A program made the translations under genes and the position numbers. A DNA stretch of 64,000 bases from positions 1,910,857-1,974,856 of the forward strand of contig NZ_CP126625.1 of the NCBI RefSeq assembly GCF_030219325.1. The letters are read 5' to 3'. The DNA comes from Geothrix sp. Its GTDB lineage: Bacteria > Acidobacteriota > Holophagae > Holophagales > Holophagaceae. Numbering within the stretch: the first letter of the stretch is position 1; each line of letters begins with the position of its first letter. The notes below the pieces were generated by a model. The model was not told the origin of the DNA and searched no databases. It worked only from the letters and a program-made list of their open reading frames with translations. Of this stretch, positions 1 to 8,283 are shown in pieces.

Positions 1-147
1 ATGCCCGCGATCCGGACCCTCGCCTGGTTCTGGATCCCGGCGCACACCCTCACCTTCAGCCTGCCTCCCGAGTTCCAGGTCGGCCTCGCCGCCCTCTGGT
101 CCCTGGTTCTCGGGGTCATTCTGGGCCTGGCCGCATCCCGCAGGTAG
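1..147 (+). CDS. C-terminal end (or whole) of a small membrane protein
   Basis: A 48-codon frame begins with ATG at the first base of the window and stops at TAG 145-147. Because the window starts here, I cannot tell whether that ATG is the true start or an internal Met of a longer gene. The visible part is hydrophobic, with a clear transmembrane segment in its second half (about residues 26-45) ending in Ser-Arg-Arg, which suggests a membrane protein with a cytoplasmic tail. Family not recognised. It converges on the tRNA genes downstream. Confidence 0.4.
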   Translation: MPAIRTLAWFWIPAHTLTFSLPPEFQVGLAALWSLVLGVILGLAASRR

Positions 148-168
148 CCAGCCGATCCCGGACACAGG

Positions 169-190
169 AAAGCCCCCTTGCGGGGGCTGT
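169..190 (-). terminator. Intrinsic terminator after tRNA-Cys
   Basis: AGCCCCC and GGGGGCT form a 7-bp G/C stem around a TTGC loop, followed on the minus strand by a short T run. It lies directly 3' of the minus-strand tRNA-Cys gene and also sits between converging transcripts, so it may act in both directions. Confidence 0.7.
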
Positions 191-192
191 GC

Positions 193-267
193 TGGAGGCG
201 CCGATCGGATTCGAACCGATGTATACGGGATTTGCAGTCCCGGGCCTTACCACTTGGCGACGGCGCC
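193..267 (-). tRNA. tRNA-Cys (GCA)
   Basis: Read on the minus strand, this folds into a full cloverleaf. The acceptor stem pairs GGCGCCG with CGGCGCC, the anticodon loop CTGCAAA gives anticodon GCA, and the T loop is GGTTCGAATCC. The 3' CCA is encoded (193-195). It is followed by tRNA-Gly about 57 bases away on the same strand, so the two are probably co-transcribed. Confidence 0.95.
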
Positions 268-323
268 TTGCGTTGCTGCAGTCTGACATTGAATGACACG
301 GGCCGCTTGCGCGGCCCGGGCAG

Positions 324-398
<75 letters not shown>

Positions 399-434
399 GT
401 GAGACATCAAGCCTAGCAATGGCGCGCGGTCCGG

Positions 435-866
435 TCAACGGTCTTTTTCGGATCGGCAGGTCCCGCAGAGTCCGAACAACTGGAGCTGATGACGGGTGAT
501 CCGGAATCCTGAGAGCGTTTCCAGGTGCCTCAGGGATTCGTCGAGACCGCAGGCGTCCACCTCCACCGTCCGGCCGCAGCGCTCGCACTGGAGGTGGTGG
601 TGGTGGTCGCGCGACTCGCAGCGGACGAACCGCATCACCTGGTCGGTGCCGAGGATGCTCTCGGCCCAGCCTTCGCGGACGAAGCGTTCGAGGTTCCGGT
701 AGACCGTGGGAAGGCCGGAGCGGCGCTCGGGCATGCGCTCCCAGATCTCCTCCACCGTGAGCGGCCGGTCGGAATCCCGCAGCACCTGGAGGATGCCTTC
801 CCGCTGCGGCGTCTGCCGCATGCCTGCGGCACGGAGGGAGGGGGTTGGTGAGGCGGAGTCGGCCAT
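435..866 (-). CDS. Fur-family metal-responsive transcriptional regulator
   Basis: 143 residues, the usual size for Fur/Zur/PerR proteins. The N-terminal winged helix contains the PTVYRNL recognition-helix signature. It is followed by the His-rich metal and dimerisation region HHHHLQCERCGRTVEV with its CxxC, and by a second CxxC (CGTC) near the C-terminus that would complete a structural zinc site. Members bind Fe, Zn or Mn/Fe and repress uptake or peroxide-defence genes; which metal applies here cannot be told. The ATG at 866 was chosen because upstream sequence in this frame is just the reverse strand of the kinase gene. It diverges from that kinase with only 9 bases between start codons. 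Confidence 0.9.
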   Translation of the reverse strand: MADSASPTPSLRAAGMRQTPQREGILQVLRDSDRPLTVEEIWERMPERRSGLPTVYRNLERFVREGWAESILGTDQVMRFVRCESRDHHHHLQCERCGRTVEVDACGLDESLRHLETLSGFRITRHQLQLFGLCGTCRSEKDR

Positions 867-875
867 GGCCCTAGG

Positions 876-2588
876 ATGGCAGATTCGGGCACCATGGTTG
901 ACATGCTCCAGCGCACCTGGGGCAGGTTGGGCGTGTCCGATGCCAGCGCCCCCTTCCTGCCCCTTTCCTTCCGTCTCTTCGCCAGCTTCGGTCTGCTGGT
1001 GGTGCACGCCGCCCTTCCTGCGGATGGCAGGGCTTCGGGCCCCGGCGAACAGACCTACCTGGCCGCGCTCCTGCTGATGTTCATCGAGGCACTCTGGGAA
1101 TCCGGGCGCGGGCTCACCGCCATGGACCACCTCTTCCCGACTCCCCGTGCCCCCTGGATCCGCTGGAATCTGGCCCTCGACCTGGCCCTGGTGACACTCG
1201 TCATCGCCTTCCAGGGCGTGGTGCAGGAACGCTTCGCCACCCTCTACATCTTCCCCGTGCTGGCCTCGGCCTTCTACCTGAGGACCGTGGAGATCGTCTG
1301 GGTGGGGGTCGTTTCCTCGCTCACCCACGTCGTCCTGGTGCTCGGCTTCACCTTCGGCGTGATCCCGCCCTTCGGTTTGTCCGGCGAACTCGTCGATCCC
1401 GACCCCAGTCGGCTCTCGTTCCTGCTTGGCACGGCCTCGTTGCAGGTCTTCGCGGCCACGCTCCTGGTGGTCCTGATCCGACGGAATCTCGACCGGCTCA
1501 GGACCGATCTCAGCGTCAGCGAGGCGGCCGTCGACGAGCTCTCGGCCCTCCATCAGCGGGTCGTCGAGTCCATGAACTCGGGGTTGATCACGCTGGATCT
1601 GAAGGGCAGGGTCACCTCCGCGAATCCAGCTGCCAGAGCCATCCTGGGCGTTCCCGTGGATCCCGGGATCGCGATCCAGGATCTGCTTCAGCTCGGAGAT
1701 CCGCTGCCCTGGCGCCAGGGCCGGGAACATCGCTTCGAGGTGGTGCTGAGCGTCCCGGGCCGGGGCCGGCGCATCCTCGGCGGGCACCTGGCCTCGCTGC
1801 GCGGGGCCTCCGGCCGGGAATCCGGCCAGCTCCTGCTCTTCCAGGACCTCACGGACCTCAAGGCCCTGGAAGAACGCACGCGGATCAGTGAGCGGCTGGC
1901 TGCCATCGGTCAGCTCGCCGCTGGTCTCGCCCACGAGCTGCGGAACCCCCTGGCCTCCATCAGCGGCTGCGTGCAGCTGCTTCAGAAGGAGGGGGCGCCC
2001 GAAGACGTCCGTTCCCGGGTGCTGGGCATCCTGGAGCGGGAGACCCAGCGCGTGGGCGACATCGTGTCCGACTTCCTGGATTTCGCCCGACCGGAGCCGC
2101 CAAGCGGAGTGGCGTTGCTCCTTCCGAAAGTCATCGAGGAAGTCCGCTCGAGCTGGGAGATGGATCCACGGACCGCGGGCCTGGTCCTGATCACCGATCC
2201 CGTCCCGATGGTGAGCCTGCGGTCGGATCCCACCGACCTCCACCGGGCCCTGGTGAATCTCCTCAGCAATGCCCGCAAGGCCGTGAAGGACCGGCCCGAT
2301 CCCTCTGTCCGGCTGTCCTGCCGCGTGTCGGAGGCCACGATCTGCCTGGCGATCTCGGACAACGGCTGCGGCATGGCCGCCGAGCAGTTGGAGCGACTTT
2401 TTGTCCCTTTCGCCGGGAGCTTTGAAGAGGGCTCCGGCCTCGGGATGAGCCTGGTGTACAAATTCATCGAGGCGATGGACTGGCGGATTGAAGTCGAGAG
2501 CGCTCCTGGAGCGGGTACCACCATCCGGATCCTCCTGCCCCTCCAACGAGGGGAAGAGTCCGTGGCGTCGCCCTCCGATCAGGCGTAA
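876..2588 (+). CDS. Membrane-bound sensor histidine kinase (NtrB/PilS-like)
   Basis: 570 residues. About five to six hydrophobic segments occupy residues 28-200, followed by a PAS-like region (about 220-330). Next comes a HisKA domain with H-box AHELRNPLASISG (His353), then an HATPase domain with N box (LVNLLSNARKAV), G1 box SDNGCGM and G2 box GSGLGMSL. This architecture resembles PilS/NtrB kinases that pair with sigma-54 response regulators, but no partner regulator is adjacent. An alternative ATG 18 bases downstream (894) is possible. The signal sensed is unknown. Confidence 0.9.
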   Translation: MADSGTMVDMLQRTWGRLGVSDASAPFLPLSFRLFASFGLLVVHAALPADGRASGPGEQTYLAALLLMFIEALWESGRGLTAMDHLFPTPRAPWIRWNLALDLALVTLVIAFQGVVQERFATLYIFPVLASAFYLRTVEIVWVGVVSSLTHVVLVLGFTFGVIPPFGLSGELVDPDPSRLSFLLGTASLQVFAATLLVVLIRRNLDRLRTDLSVSEAAVDELSALHQRVVESMNSGLITLDLKGRVTSANPAARAILGVPVDPGIAIQDLLQLGDPLPWRQGREHRFEVVLSVPGRGRRILGGHLASLRGASGRESGQLLLFQDLTDLKALEERTRISERLAAIGQLAAGLAHELRNPLASISGCVQLLQKEGAPEDVRSRVLGILERETQRVGDIVSDFLDFARPEPPSGVALLLPKVIEEVRSSWEMDPRTAGLVLITDPVPMVSLRSDPTDLHRALVNLLSNARKAVKDRPDPSVRLSCRVSEATICLAISDNGCGMAAEQLERLFVPFAGSFEEGSGLGMSLVYKFIEAMDWRIEVESAPGAGTTIRILLPLQRGEESVASPSDQA

Positions 2589-2783
2589 ACTTTTCCCAGC
2601 TTTCAAGCATCCAACTCGGCATACACCCTTGCATGGTCCACTTGGCACCTGCCACAGTGGTTCATCCCCTTTCAACGCGTTCAGTCCGCCCCACTTGGGT
2701 CTGGCTCCACGGGTCTGAGCGGGGTTCGACTCATGGTCGATGCCTTTGACATCTTTGTACCGCCCGCTGGCCCAGGATTCTCC

Positions 2784-3266
2784 ATGAACCGGAAGCTCAT
2801 CCGACCGAACCTAAGTGAACTGAAGGACAAGCTAGGCATCCCTGCAAAAGGCGGCGGGGCGGAGGCCATGACTCCGGTGCCCCCGGCCATGACCGCCGGT
2901 GGTGAGCCCAACCCCGCGGTGAATCCCGCGGCGGCCACGGCCCCCCAGGGGCTGGGGAGCCCCCGGCGCAAGATCGCTCCGCCCGAGCAGACGAACGCCG
3001 AAAGCTTCTACTACCTCAAGCAGATGCAGTCCAAGACCCCGATGGTGATCGTGCTCCAGGACGACGAGAAGGTGCGTGGCGTCATCGAGTGGTATGACAA
3101 GCACTGCCTGAAGATCAACCGGGTGAAGGAGCCCAACGTCCTCGTCCCGAAGCACAACATCAAGTACATCTACAAGCAGGAAGAGGAACCCAGGATCCGC
3201 CGCAGCCGTGCCGCCAAGAAGGAAGAGACTCTGGCGGCCGAAGTCGAGATCCCGGTCTACGATTGA
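2784..3266 (+). CDS. hfq: Hfq-like RNA-binding Sm protein with N-terminal extension
   Basis: 160 residues from the ATG at 2784; a start at 2733 would add 17 residues. The Sm core lies around residues 78-140. Sm1 is seen in [20 protein letters not shown], matching Hfq's strand pattern with the inner acidic-glycine turn, and Sm2 in [12 protein letters not shown], which parallels the YKHAIST motif of Hfq. Hfq forms hexamers that pair small RNAs with mRNAs. Unusually, the core is preceded by about 75 residues, first a charged helix and then an Ala/Pro-rich linker, and followed by a basic-acidic tail. The role is inferred from the Sm core only. Confidence 0.8.
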   Translation: MNRKLIRPNLSELKDKLGIPAKGGGAEAMTPVPPAMTAGGEPNPAVNPAAATAPQGLGSPRRKIAPPEQTNAESFYYLKQMQSKTPMVIVLQDDEKVRGVIEWYDKHCLKINRVKEPNVLVPKHNIKYIYKQEEEPRIRRSRAAKKEETLAAEVEIPVYD

Positions 3267-3294
3267 GCCCCGGCCAGCCAGCGCAGGGAGCCCC

Positions 3295-4533
3295 ATGAGC
3301 CGCCGTCCCCACATCATCGTCAGTCTGGGGGACCCCTGCGGCATCGGGCCAGAGCTCCTGCTCGGAAGCCTTCCGGCCCTTCAGCCCTGGGCGGATGTCA
3401 CCGTCGTGGGAAGCAAGGCGGGGGTGGACCTGCTTGAGGGGCGGCCAGGTGCCCCGGTCGCCTGGCGGTGGCTGGCGTCGACATCCGGCCCACCCACCCC
3501 CCCCCTTCCCTGCAAGGTCCACACGCTGCAGGTGCTGGCTCTGGGGGATGCTGCGCCGGAGGTGCTGGGCCAGGCCCTGTGGCTGGACCCCACCCCGGAG
3601 ATCGGGGCCGATCAACTGCAGTTGGGCCGGGGCTCTGCAGCCTCCGGCCGGGCCACCGTGGAGGCCGTGAGGGCTGCCGCCCTGATGACCATGGGTGGTG
3701 CCGCGGATGCCCTGGTGACCTTGCCCATGGCCAAAGCTGCGGCCCACCTGGCCGGGTACGACATCCCTGGGCACACGGAGTTCCTCCGGGACCTCGCAGG
3801 AATCGCCATCACCCGCATGGCCTTCCTGAGCCCCCAGCTGAACGTGGTCCTGCACACGGTCCACCAGAGCCTGCGTTCCGTCGTGGAATCCCTTACGGCG
3901 GACGGGGTGGCCGATACGCTCATCTTCGCCGCTGACCGGTTCATCCAGCTCACGGGGAAGACCGACCTGCGCGTGGCGCTCTGCGCCCTGAACCCCCATG
4001 CCGGGGAGCAGGGGGCCTTCGGCGTGGAGGAGGAACTGCTGGAAGAGGCCATCATGCAGGCCGAGGCCGCCTTCCTGAGCTTCAGCAGCGATCCCACCCC
4101 TCCCCGGTCTGCCACGCCGCTCGAGCTTGACCCCTCCCGGCCGGCCGGGTCCCGGCAGCACCGTCCGGTGGGGCAGCGCGGGTTGGAGGTGCTCTCCACC
4201 AGCGGCCCCTCGGACGCGCACCCCGCACCGCTGTTCTTCGGGCCGCTCCCCTCCGACAGCGTCTTCCAGCGGGCCTCCAAGGGGGAATTCGATCTCGTGG
4301 TGGCCCTCTACCACGATCAGGGGCTGATTCCCGTCAAGCTCCTCGAGCCGACCAGGGCCGTGAACCTGACGCTGGGGCTCCCCTTCATCCGCACCAGCCC
4401 CGACCACGGAACGGCCTTCGACAAGGCGGGAAAGTGGATCGCGGATTCCCGCAATTTCCTGGAAGCCGCGGCACTGGCCGTGCGGCTGGCCGGTCGGTCG
4501 GGCCTGGGCCTGCCACCTCCCCCCGGCGCATGA
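3295..4533 (+). CDS. pdxA: 4-hydroxythreonine-4-phosphate dehydrogenase
   Basis: 413 residues. PdxA oxidises 4-phosphohydroxy-L-threonine in pyridoxal phosphate synthesis. Family motifs are clear: SLGDPCGIGPE at the N-terminus, YDIPGHTEFLRD, NPHAGEQGAFG, YHDQGLIPVK and PFIRTSPDHGTAFD, which carry the His residues that bind the divalent metal. The start at 3295 is preceded by GGGAG. The protein is some 80 residues longer than the usual size of about 330. Part of this is a Pro/Ser-rich insertion (roughly residues 262-312) between NPHAGE and GPLPSDSVF. The last bases overlap the next gene's ATG, so the two are probably translationally coupled. Confidence 0.93.
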   Translation: MSRRPHIIVSLGDPCGIGPELLLGSLPALQPWADVTVVGSKAGVDLLEGRPGAPVAWRWLASTSGPPTPPLPCKVHTLQVLALGDAAPEVLGQALWLDPTPEIGADQLQLGRGSAASGRATVEAVRAAALMTMGGAADALVTLPMAKAAAHLAGYDIPGHTEFLRDLAGIAITRMAFLSPQLNVVLHTVHQSLRSVVESLTADGVADTLIFAADRFIQLTGKTDLRVALCALNPHAGEQGAFGVEEELLEEAIMQAEAAFLSFSSDPTPPRSATPLELDPSRPAGSRQHRPVGQRGLEVLSTSGPSDAHPAPLFFGPLPSDSVFQRASKGEFDLVVALYHDQGLIPVKLLEPTRAVNLTLGLPFIRTSPDHGTAFDKAGKWIADSRNFLEAAALAVRLAGRSGLGLPPPPGA

Positions 4534-5234
4534 AGACCGATCGGTGGTTCGGACCCGACCTGGGCCGCCCTTTCGATCCGCCCAGTCCGACCCAGGTGGC
4601 CCTGCCTAGGACGGCCCTACCCGTCCACCGCGGCCTGCCGTGCCACTTGGAAGCCCATCTGCTCCGACTTCAAGCCGGGGCCGCCGCCCTGGGCGCAGAG
4701 GTCCCGTGGCTGCCCGGGATCCAAGCAGAGCTTGAGGCCTGGCTGGGGGCAGATGGCCCTGCGGATGTGGCGCTGCGCCTCGTCCTCCACCCGGAGGCCG
4801 CCCGGCTCGCGGCCCGCCTGGAACCCCTTCCCACCGTCCTCCACCCCTACCGGCTGAGGGTCCTCCCCCATCCTCTGCAGGCCAGGCGGGGAGATGCCGC
4901 CATCGTGCACAAGGGGCTGGCGGGCCCCTGGAACCAGGCCGTGCTGTCCGCAGCCCGGGAGGCGGGTGCCGAGGATGCCCTGCTCCTCTGGAGCGACGGA
5001 ACCCTGGCCGAAACGGCCATCGCCTCGGTGGCCCTCGAACGGGGGGAGTTCCTGATCGTCCCACCACCCCTGGGCCGGGTGGCAAGTCTGGCGGAGCGCC
5101 TGGACCTGCCGGACTGGGCGCGGGCGCGGGAACTCCGAATCGAAGTCGGCAGCCTGCCCCTCGCCTCGGCCCGGGAGGGACGCTTGTGGTGCATGAATGC
5201 CCTGCGCGGCATCTGGCCGGCAGTCCTGGCATGA
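4530..5234 (+). CDS. Class IV aminotransferase-like protein (possible aminodeoxychorismate lyase)
   Basis: 234 residues starting in the ATGA overlap with pdxA. The layout follows fold-type IV PLP enzymes. A Lys occurs in the middle (HKGLAGPWNQAVL, where family members carry the Schiff-base Lys), followed by EDALLLWSDGTLAETAIASVAL, which matches the conserved EA-LL--G-V-E--I-N-F motif. Such enzymes include branched-chain aminotransferases and 4-amino-4-deoxychorismate lyase (PabC). The short length fits PabC better, but the N-terminal half is divergent. It lies between a PLP-synthesis gene and glmU. Confidence 0.75.
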   Translation: MKTDRWFGPDLGRPFDPPSPTQVALPRTALPVHRGLPCHLEAHLLRLQAGAAALGAEVPWLPGIQAELEAWLGADGPADVALRLVLHPEAARLAARLEPLPTVLHPYRLRVLPHPLQARRGDAAIVHKGLAGPWNQAVLSAAREAGAEDALLLWSDGTLAETAIASVALERGEFLIVPPPLGRVASLAERLDLPDWARARELRIEVGSLPLASAREGRLWCMNALRGIWPAVLA

Positions 5235-5292
5235 GCGCCTCGTCCCCATGGACCGGACTCGGGGCTGTTGTAGGCTGGATGCGGGAGGTGGC

Positions 5293-6690
5293 ATGTCCAC
5301 GGTGGCGGTGATCCTGGCGGCGGGCCTCGGAACCCGCATGAAGTCGCGGCTCCCCAAAGTCCTCCATCCCATCCTCGGCGATCCCTCGCTGCTGTGGGTC
5401 CTCAGGACCCTTCCCGGGGACCTTGGCGGGGCCATCGTGGTGGTCCACCACGGGAAGGAGCTGGTTGAAGCGGCCCTGGAGGCATGGCAGAAGGCAGGGC
5501 TCCTGCCCTGCGCCATCACGACCGTGGACCAGGGAGAGCCTCTTGGCACCGGCCACGCCCTCCAGACCTGCATCCCCGAGCTCGACCGCCTCAAGGCCAG
5601 TCAGGTGGTCATCCTCTGCGGCGATGTCCCCCTCACCACCTCCGGCACGGTCTTCCAGCTCTGCGCTGCGGAGGCCCTGCTGCTGGCCATGGACCTGCCG
5701 GCGCCGGGGGCCTATGGCCGCGTCCTCCAACATCCAGATGGGCGGCTCGCCGGGCTGGTCGAGGCCAAGGACGCCACGCCCGAACAGCTGGCGGTGCAGC
5801 GGGTCAACGGCGGCGCCTACTCCCTGCCCTGGCCCGCCCTCCGCCGGGCGCTCCTGGGACTGACCAACGACAATGCCCAGCGGGAGTACTACTTGACGGA
5901 TGCCGTGGTGGCGGTGGCCCGGGAAATGAGCGTGGCCGTGGAAGTCTGCGACCCCGAAGAGCTGGCGGGCATGAACTCGCGACACGACCAGGCGGCGCTC
6001 CAGGCCGCGGCCCAGCGCCACATCGAGCGGCACTGGATGGCGGAAGGCGTGACCTTCCTCCACGCGGGCAGCACCCTCGTGGGCCCCCGGGTCCAGCTGC
6101 AGCAGGACGTGCTCCTGGAACCCGGCGTCCGGCTGGAGGGAGCCGTCGTCGTGGGTGAAGGCACCCGCATCGGCCAGGGCACGGTGATCACGGATTCGAC
6201 CCTGGGCCCGGGCGTGGAGGTCCGTCCCTACTGCGTCATCGAGCGGGCCCTCGTGGGCGAGGGTTCCAAGATCGGCCCCTTCGCGAGGCTGAGGGAAGGC
6301 ACTGATCTGGCAGAGAAGGTCCACATCGGGAACTTCGTGGAGACCAAGAAGGCGAAGCTCCACCGTGGCGCCAAGGCCAACCATCTGGCCTACCTCGGGG
6401 ACACGGAAGTGGGCGAGGGCACGAACATCGGCGCCGGTGTGATCACCTGCAACTACGATGGCGTGAACAAGCACCGCACCCTCATCGGGCGGAACGTCTT
6501 CGTCGGGTCGGACACGCAGCTGGTGGCGCCCCTGGTCATCGGAGACGGTGCCCTCATCGGCGCCGGCAGCACCATCACCAAGGACGTTCCCGCCGACGCC
6601 CTGGCCCTCAGCCGCACACCCCAGGCCTCCCGCGAGGGTGGCGCCTCGAAGCTCCGGGCCCGGCAGAAGAAGGGGACTGGGTTAAGCTAG
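5293..6690 (+). CDS. glmU: Bifunctional GlmU: N-acetylglucosamine-1-phosphate uridyltransferase / glucosamine-1-phosphate acetyltransferase
   Basis: 465 residues, typical GlmU length. The N-terminal uridyltransferase has LAAGLGTRMKSRLPKVLH, with the nucleotide-binding glycines and catalytic Lys/Arg. The C-terminal half is a left-handed beta helix of hexapeptide repeats from about residue 250, with the acetyltransferase signature NFVETKKAKLHRGAKANHL followed by GAGVITCNYDG. It makes UDP-GlcNAc for peptidoglycan and lipid A in the cytoplasm. Start at 5293 is preceded by GGGAGGTGG. Confidence 0.97.
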   Translation: MSTVAVILAAGLGTRMKSRLPKVLHPILGDPSLLWVLRTLPGDLGGAIVVVHHGKELVEAALEAWQKAGLLPCAITTVDQGEPLGTGHALQTCIPELDRLKASQVVILCGDVPLTTSGTVFQLCAAEALLLAMDLPAPGAYGRVLQHPDGRLAGLVEAKDATPEQLAVQRVNGGAYSLPWPALRRALLGLTNDNAQREYYLTDAVVAVAREMSVAVEVCDPEELAGMNSRHDQAALQAAAQRHIERHWMAEGVTFLHAGSTLVGPRVQLQQDVLLEPGVRLEGAVVVGEGTRIGQGTVITDSTLGPGVEVRPYCVIERALVGEGSKIGPFARLREGTDLAEKVHIGNFVETKKAKLHRGAKANHLAYLGDTEVGEGTNIGAGVITCNYDGVNKHRTLIGRNVFVGSDTQLVAPLVIGDGALIGAGSTITKDVPADALALSRTPQASREGGASKLRARQKKGTGLS

Positions 6691-6710
6691 TCCTTTAGGT
6701 TCGGAGTCCC

Positions 6711-7487
6711 ATGGTCCTGACTTTATTCGACAAGGCCGGCGCAGGCGTGCTCAAGGCCACGGATACCTTCGGTGATTTCGCGGTCCTGGCCGGCCGGACC
6801 TTCGCCGCCATCTTCAAGCGCCCCTTCGATGGCAAGAACCTGCTGAACCAGTTCCAGTCCGTGGGGGTCAACTCGATCCCCGTGGTGGCCCTCACCAGCC
6901 TGGCCGTGAGCATGGTGTTCGCCGTACAGCTGGCCTACGGCTTCAAGCAGTTCCAGGCGGAGGGGCTGGCCTCCCAGGTGGAGGGACTGGCCATCATGCG
7001 GGAGCTCGCCCCCGTCATCACGGGCCTCATGCTGTCTGGCCGCATCGGCTCCGCCATGGCGGCGGAGCTGGGCACCATGCAGGTCACCGAGCAGATCGAT
7101 GCCCTCGAGTGTCTGGCCACGGACCCGATCCACTACCTGTTCGTGCCACGGCTGCTGGCTTCCATGGTCATGGTGCCCATCCTCACGGTCGTGTCGATCT
7201 ACATTGGATTCTGGGGCGGCTACCTGATCCTGGTGGGCGTCGAGGGACAGAGCGCCTTCGTCTACGGCAACGAGTTCTACAAGCTCCTGGCCTTCCGGGA
7301 TCTCCGAATCGCCCTCTACAAGGCCTTCGTCTTCGGCATGATCATCGCGCTGGTGGGCTGCTGGAAGGGCTACCGCACGCAGGGAGGTGCCGAGGGCGTG
7401 GGCAACGCCCCCACCAGCAGCGTGGTGACCAGTTCGCTGTGGATCCTCATCTCCGACTTCTTTCTGACCAAACTGCTGCTGGTCTGA
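6711..7487 (+). CDS. mlaE: MlaE/YrbE-type ABC transporter permease
   Basis: 258 residues with five to six hydrophobic segments. The family signature MRELAPVITGLMLSGRIGSAMAAELGTMQVTEQIDAL is present at residues about 97-135 (shown here in part: ELAPVITGLMLSGRIGSA). MlaE permeases work with an ATPase and an MCE-domain protein to move phospholipids between the inner and outer membranes. The ATPase and MCE genes follow directly with a 4-base gap and then an overlap, forming a three-gene transporter operon. Confidence 0.93.
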   Translation: MVLTLFDKAGAGVLKATDTFGDFAVLAGRTFAAIFKRPFDGKNLLNQFQSVGVNSIPVVALTSLAVSMVFAVQLAYGFKQFQAEGLASQVEGLAIMRELAPVITGLMLSGRIGSAMAAELGTMQVTEQIDALECLATDPIHYLFVPRLLASMVMVPILTVVSIYIGFWGGYLILVGVEGQSAFVYGNEFYKLLAFRDLRIALYKAFVFGMIIALVGCWKGYRTQGGAEGVGNAPTSSVVTSSLWILISDFFLTKLLLV

Positions 7488-7491
7488 CGAC

Positions 7492-8283
7492 ATGGCCGTG
7501 ATTGACGTCGTCAACCTCTCCAAGGCCTTCGGGCCCAAGGTCGTGCTGTCCAACGTGAACCTCCAGGTGCAGGAGGGCGAGAGCCTCGTGGTGCTGGGCG
7601 GTTCCGGGACGGGCAAGACCGTCCTGCTCCGCAACATCATGGGCCTGCTCACGCCGGACTCGGGTCATGTGGCCGTCGAGGGCAAGATCATCGCGCAGCT
7701 CTCGCGCAGCGAGCTCTTCGAGGTCCGCCAGAGCATCGGCATGTGCTTCCAGATGGCGGCCCTCTTCGACTCCATGACCGTCTTCGAGAACGTGGCCTTC
7801 GGCCTCCGCCGCCACCACAAGATGTCGGAGGCCGACATCCGCGCCCGGGTGGAGGAGTGCCTGTCCATGGTCGGCATGAAGGAGACCGAAAAGCTGAAGC
7901 CGGCGGAACTCTCCGGCGGCATGAAACGACGCGTGGGCTTTGCCCGGGCCATCGCCCTCAAGCCCAAGATCCTGCTCTTCGACGAGCCCACCACGGGCCT
8001 CGACCCGGTGATGACCGACGTCATCGGGCGCATCATCCTCGACCTCAAGCACGAATTGGGCATCACCAGCATCACCATCACCCACGACCTCAAGTCCGCC
8101 TTCGAGATCGCCGATCGCATCGCCCTGATCTTCCGCGGGGAGTGCATCGCCTGCGAGGCTCCCGCAGACTTCAAGGTCAATCCGCACCCCGTCATCCAGC
8201 AGTTCCTCCGGGGCGACGCGGATGGTCCGTTCCTGCAGGACCCTCCCCCCCCCAAGCGAAAAATTCAGGAGGCCCGTTCATGA
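7492..8283 (+). CDS. mlaF: MlaF-type ABC transporter ATPase
   Basis: 263 residues. Walker A GGSGTGKTVLLRNIMG, signature motif LSGGMKRRVGFARAIA, Walker B ILLFDEPTTGLDPVM and the switch His (ITHDL) are all present and intact. The ELSGGM form of the signature and strong co-location with MlaE and MCE genes identify it as the energising subunit of a phospholipid transporter. Its stop overlaps the start of the MCE gene (ATGA). Confidence 0.95.
   Translation: MAVIDVVNLSKAFGPKVVLSNVNLQVQEGESLVVLGGSGTGKTVLLRNIMGLLTPDSGHVAVEGKIIAQLSRSELFEVRQSIGMCFQMAALFDSMTVFENVAFGLRRHHKMSEADIRARVEECLSMVGMKETEKLKPAELSGGMKRRVGFARAIALKPKILLFDEPTTGLDPVMTDVIGRIILDLKHELGITSITITHDLKSAFEIADRIALIFRGECIACEAPADFKVNPHPVIQQFLRGDADGPFLQDPPPPKRKIQEARS

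Noticed and set aside
2650-2670. TTGGCACCTGCC resembling a sigma-54 promoter before the Hfq-like gene
   Set aside because: The GC element at the required spacing (TTGC) is missing; only the GG half fits.
435-2675. A 746-codon open frame on the minus strand
   Set aside because: Only its last 143 codons match a protein family (Fur). The rest lies opposite the histidine kinase gene and is low-complexity, as expected for the reverse strand of GC-rich coding DNA.
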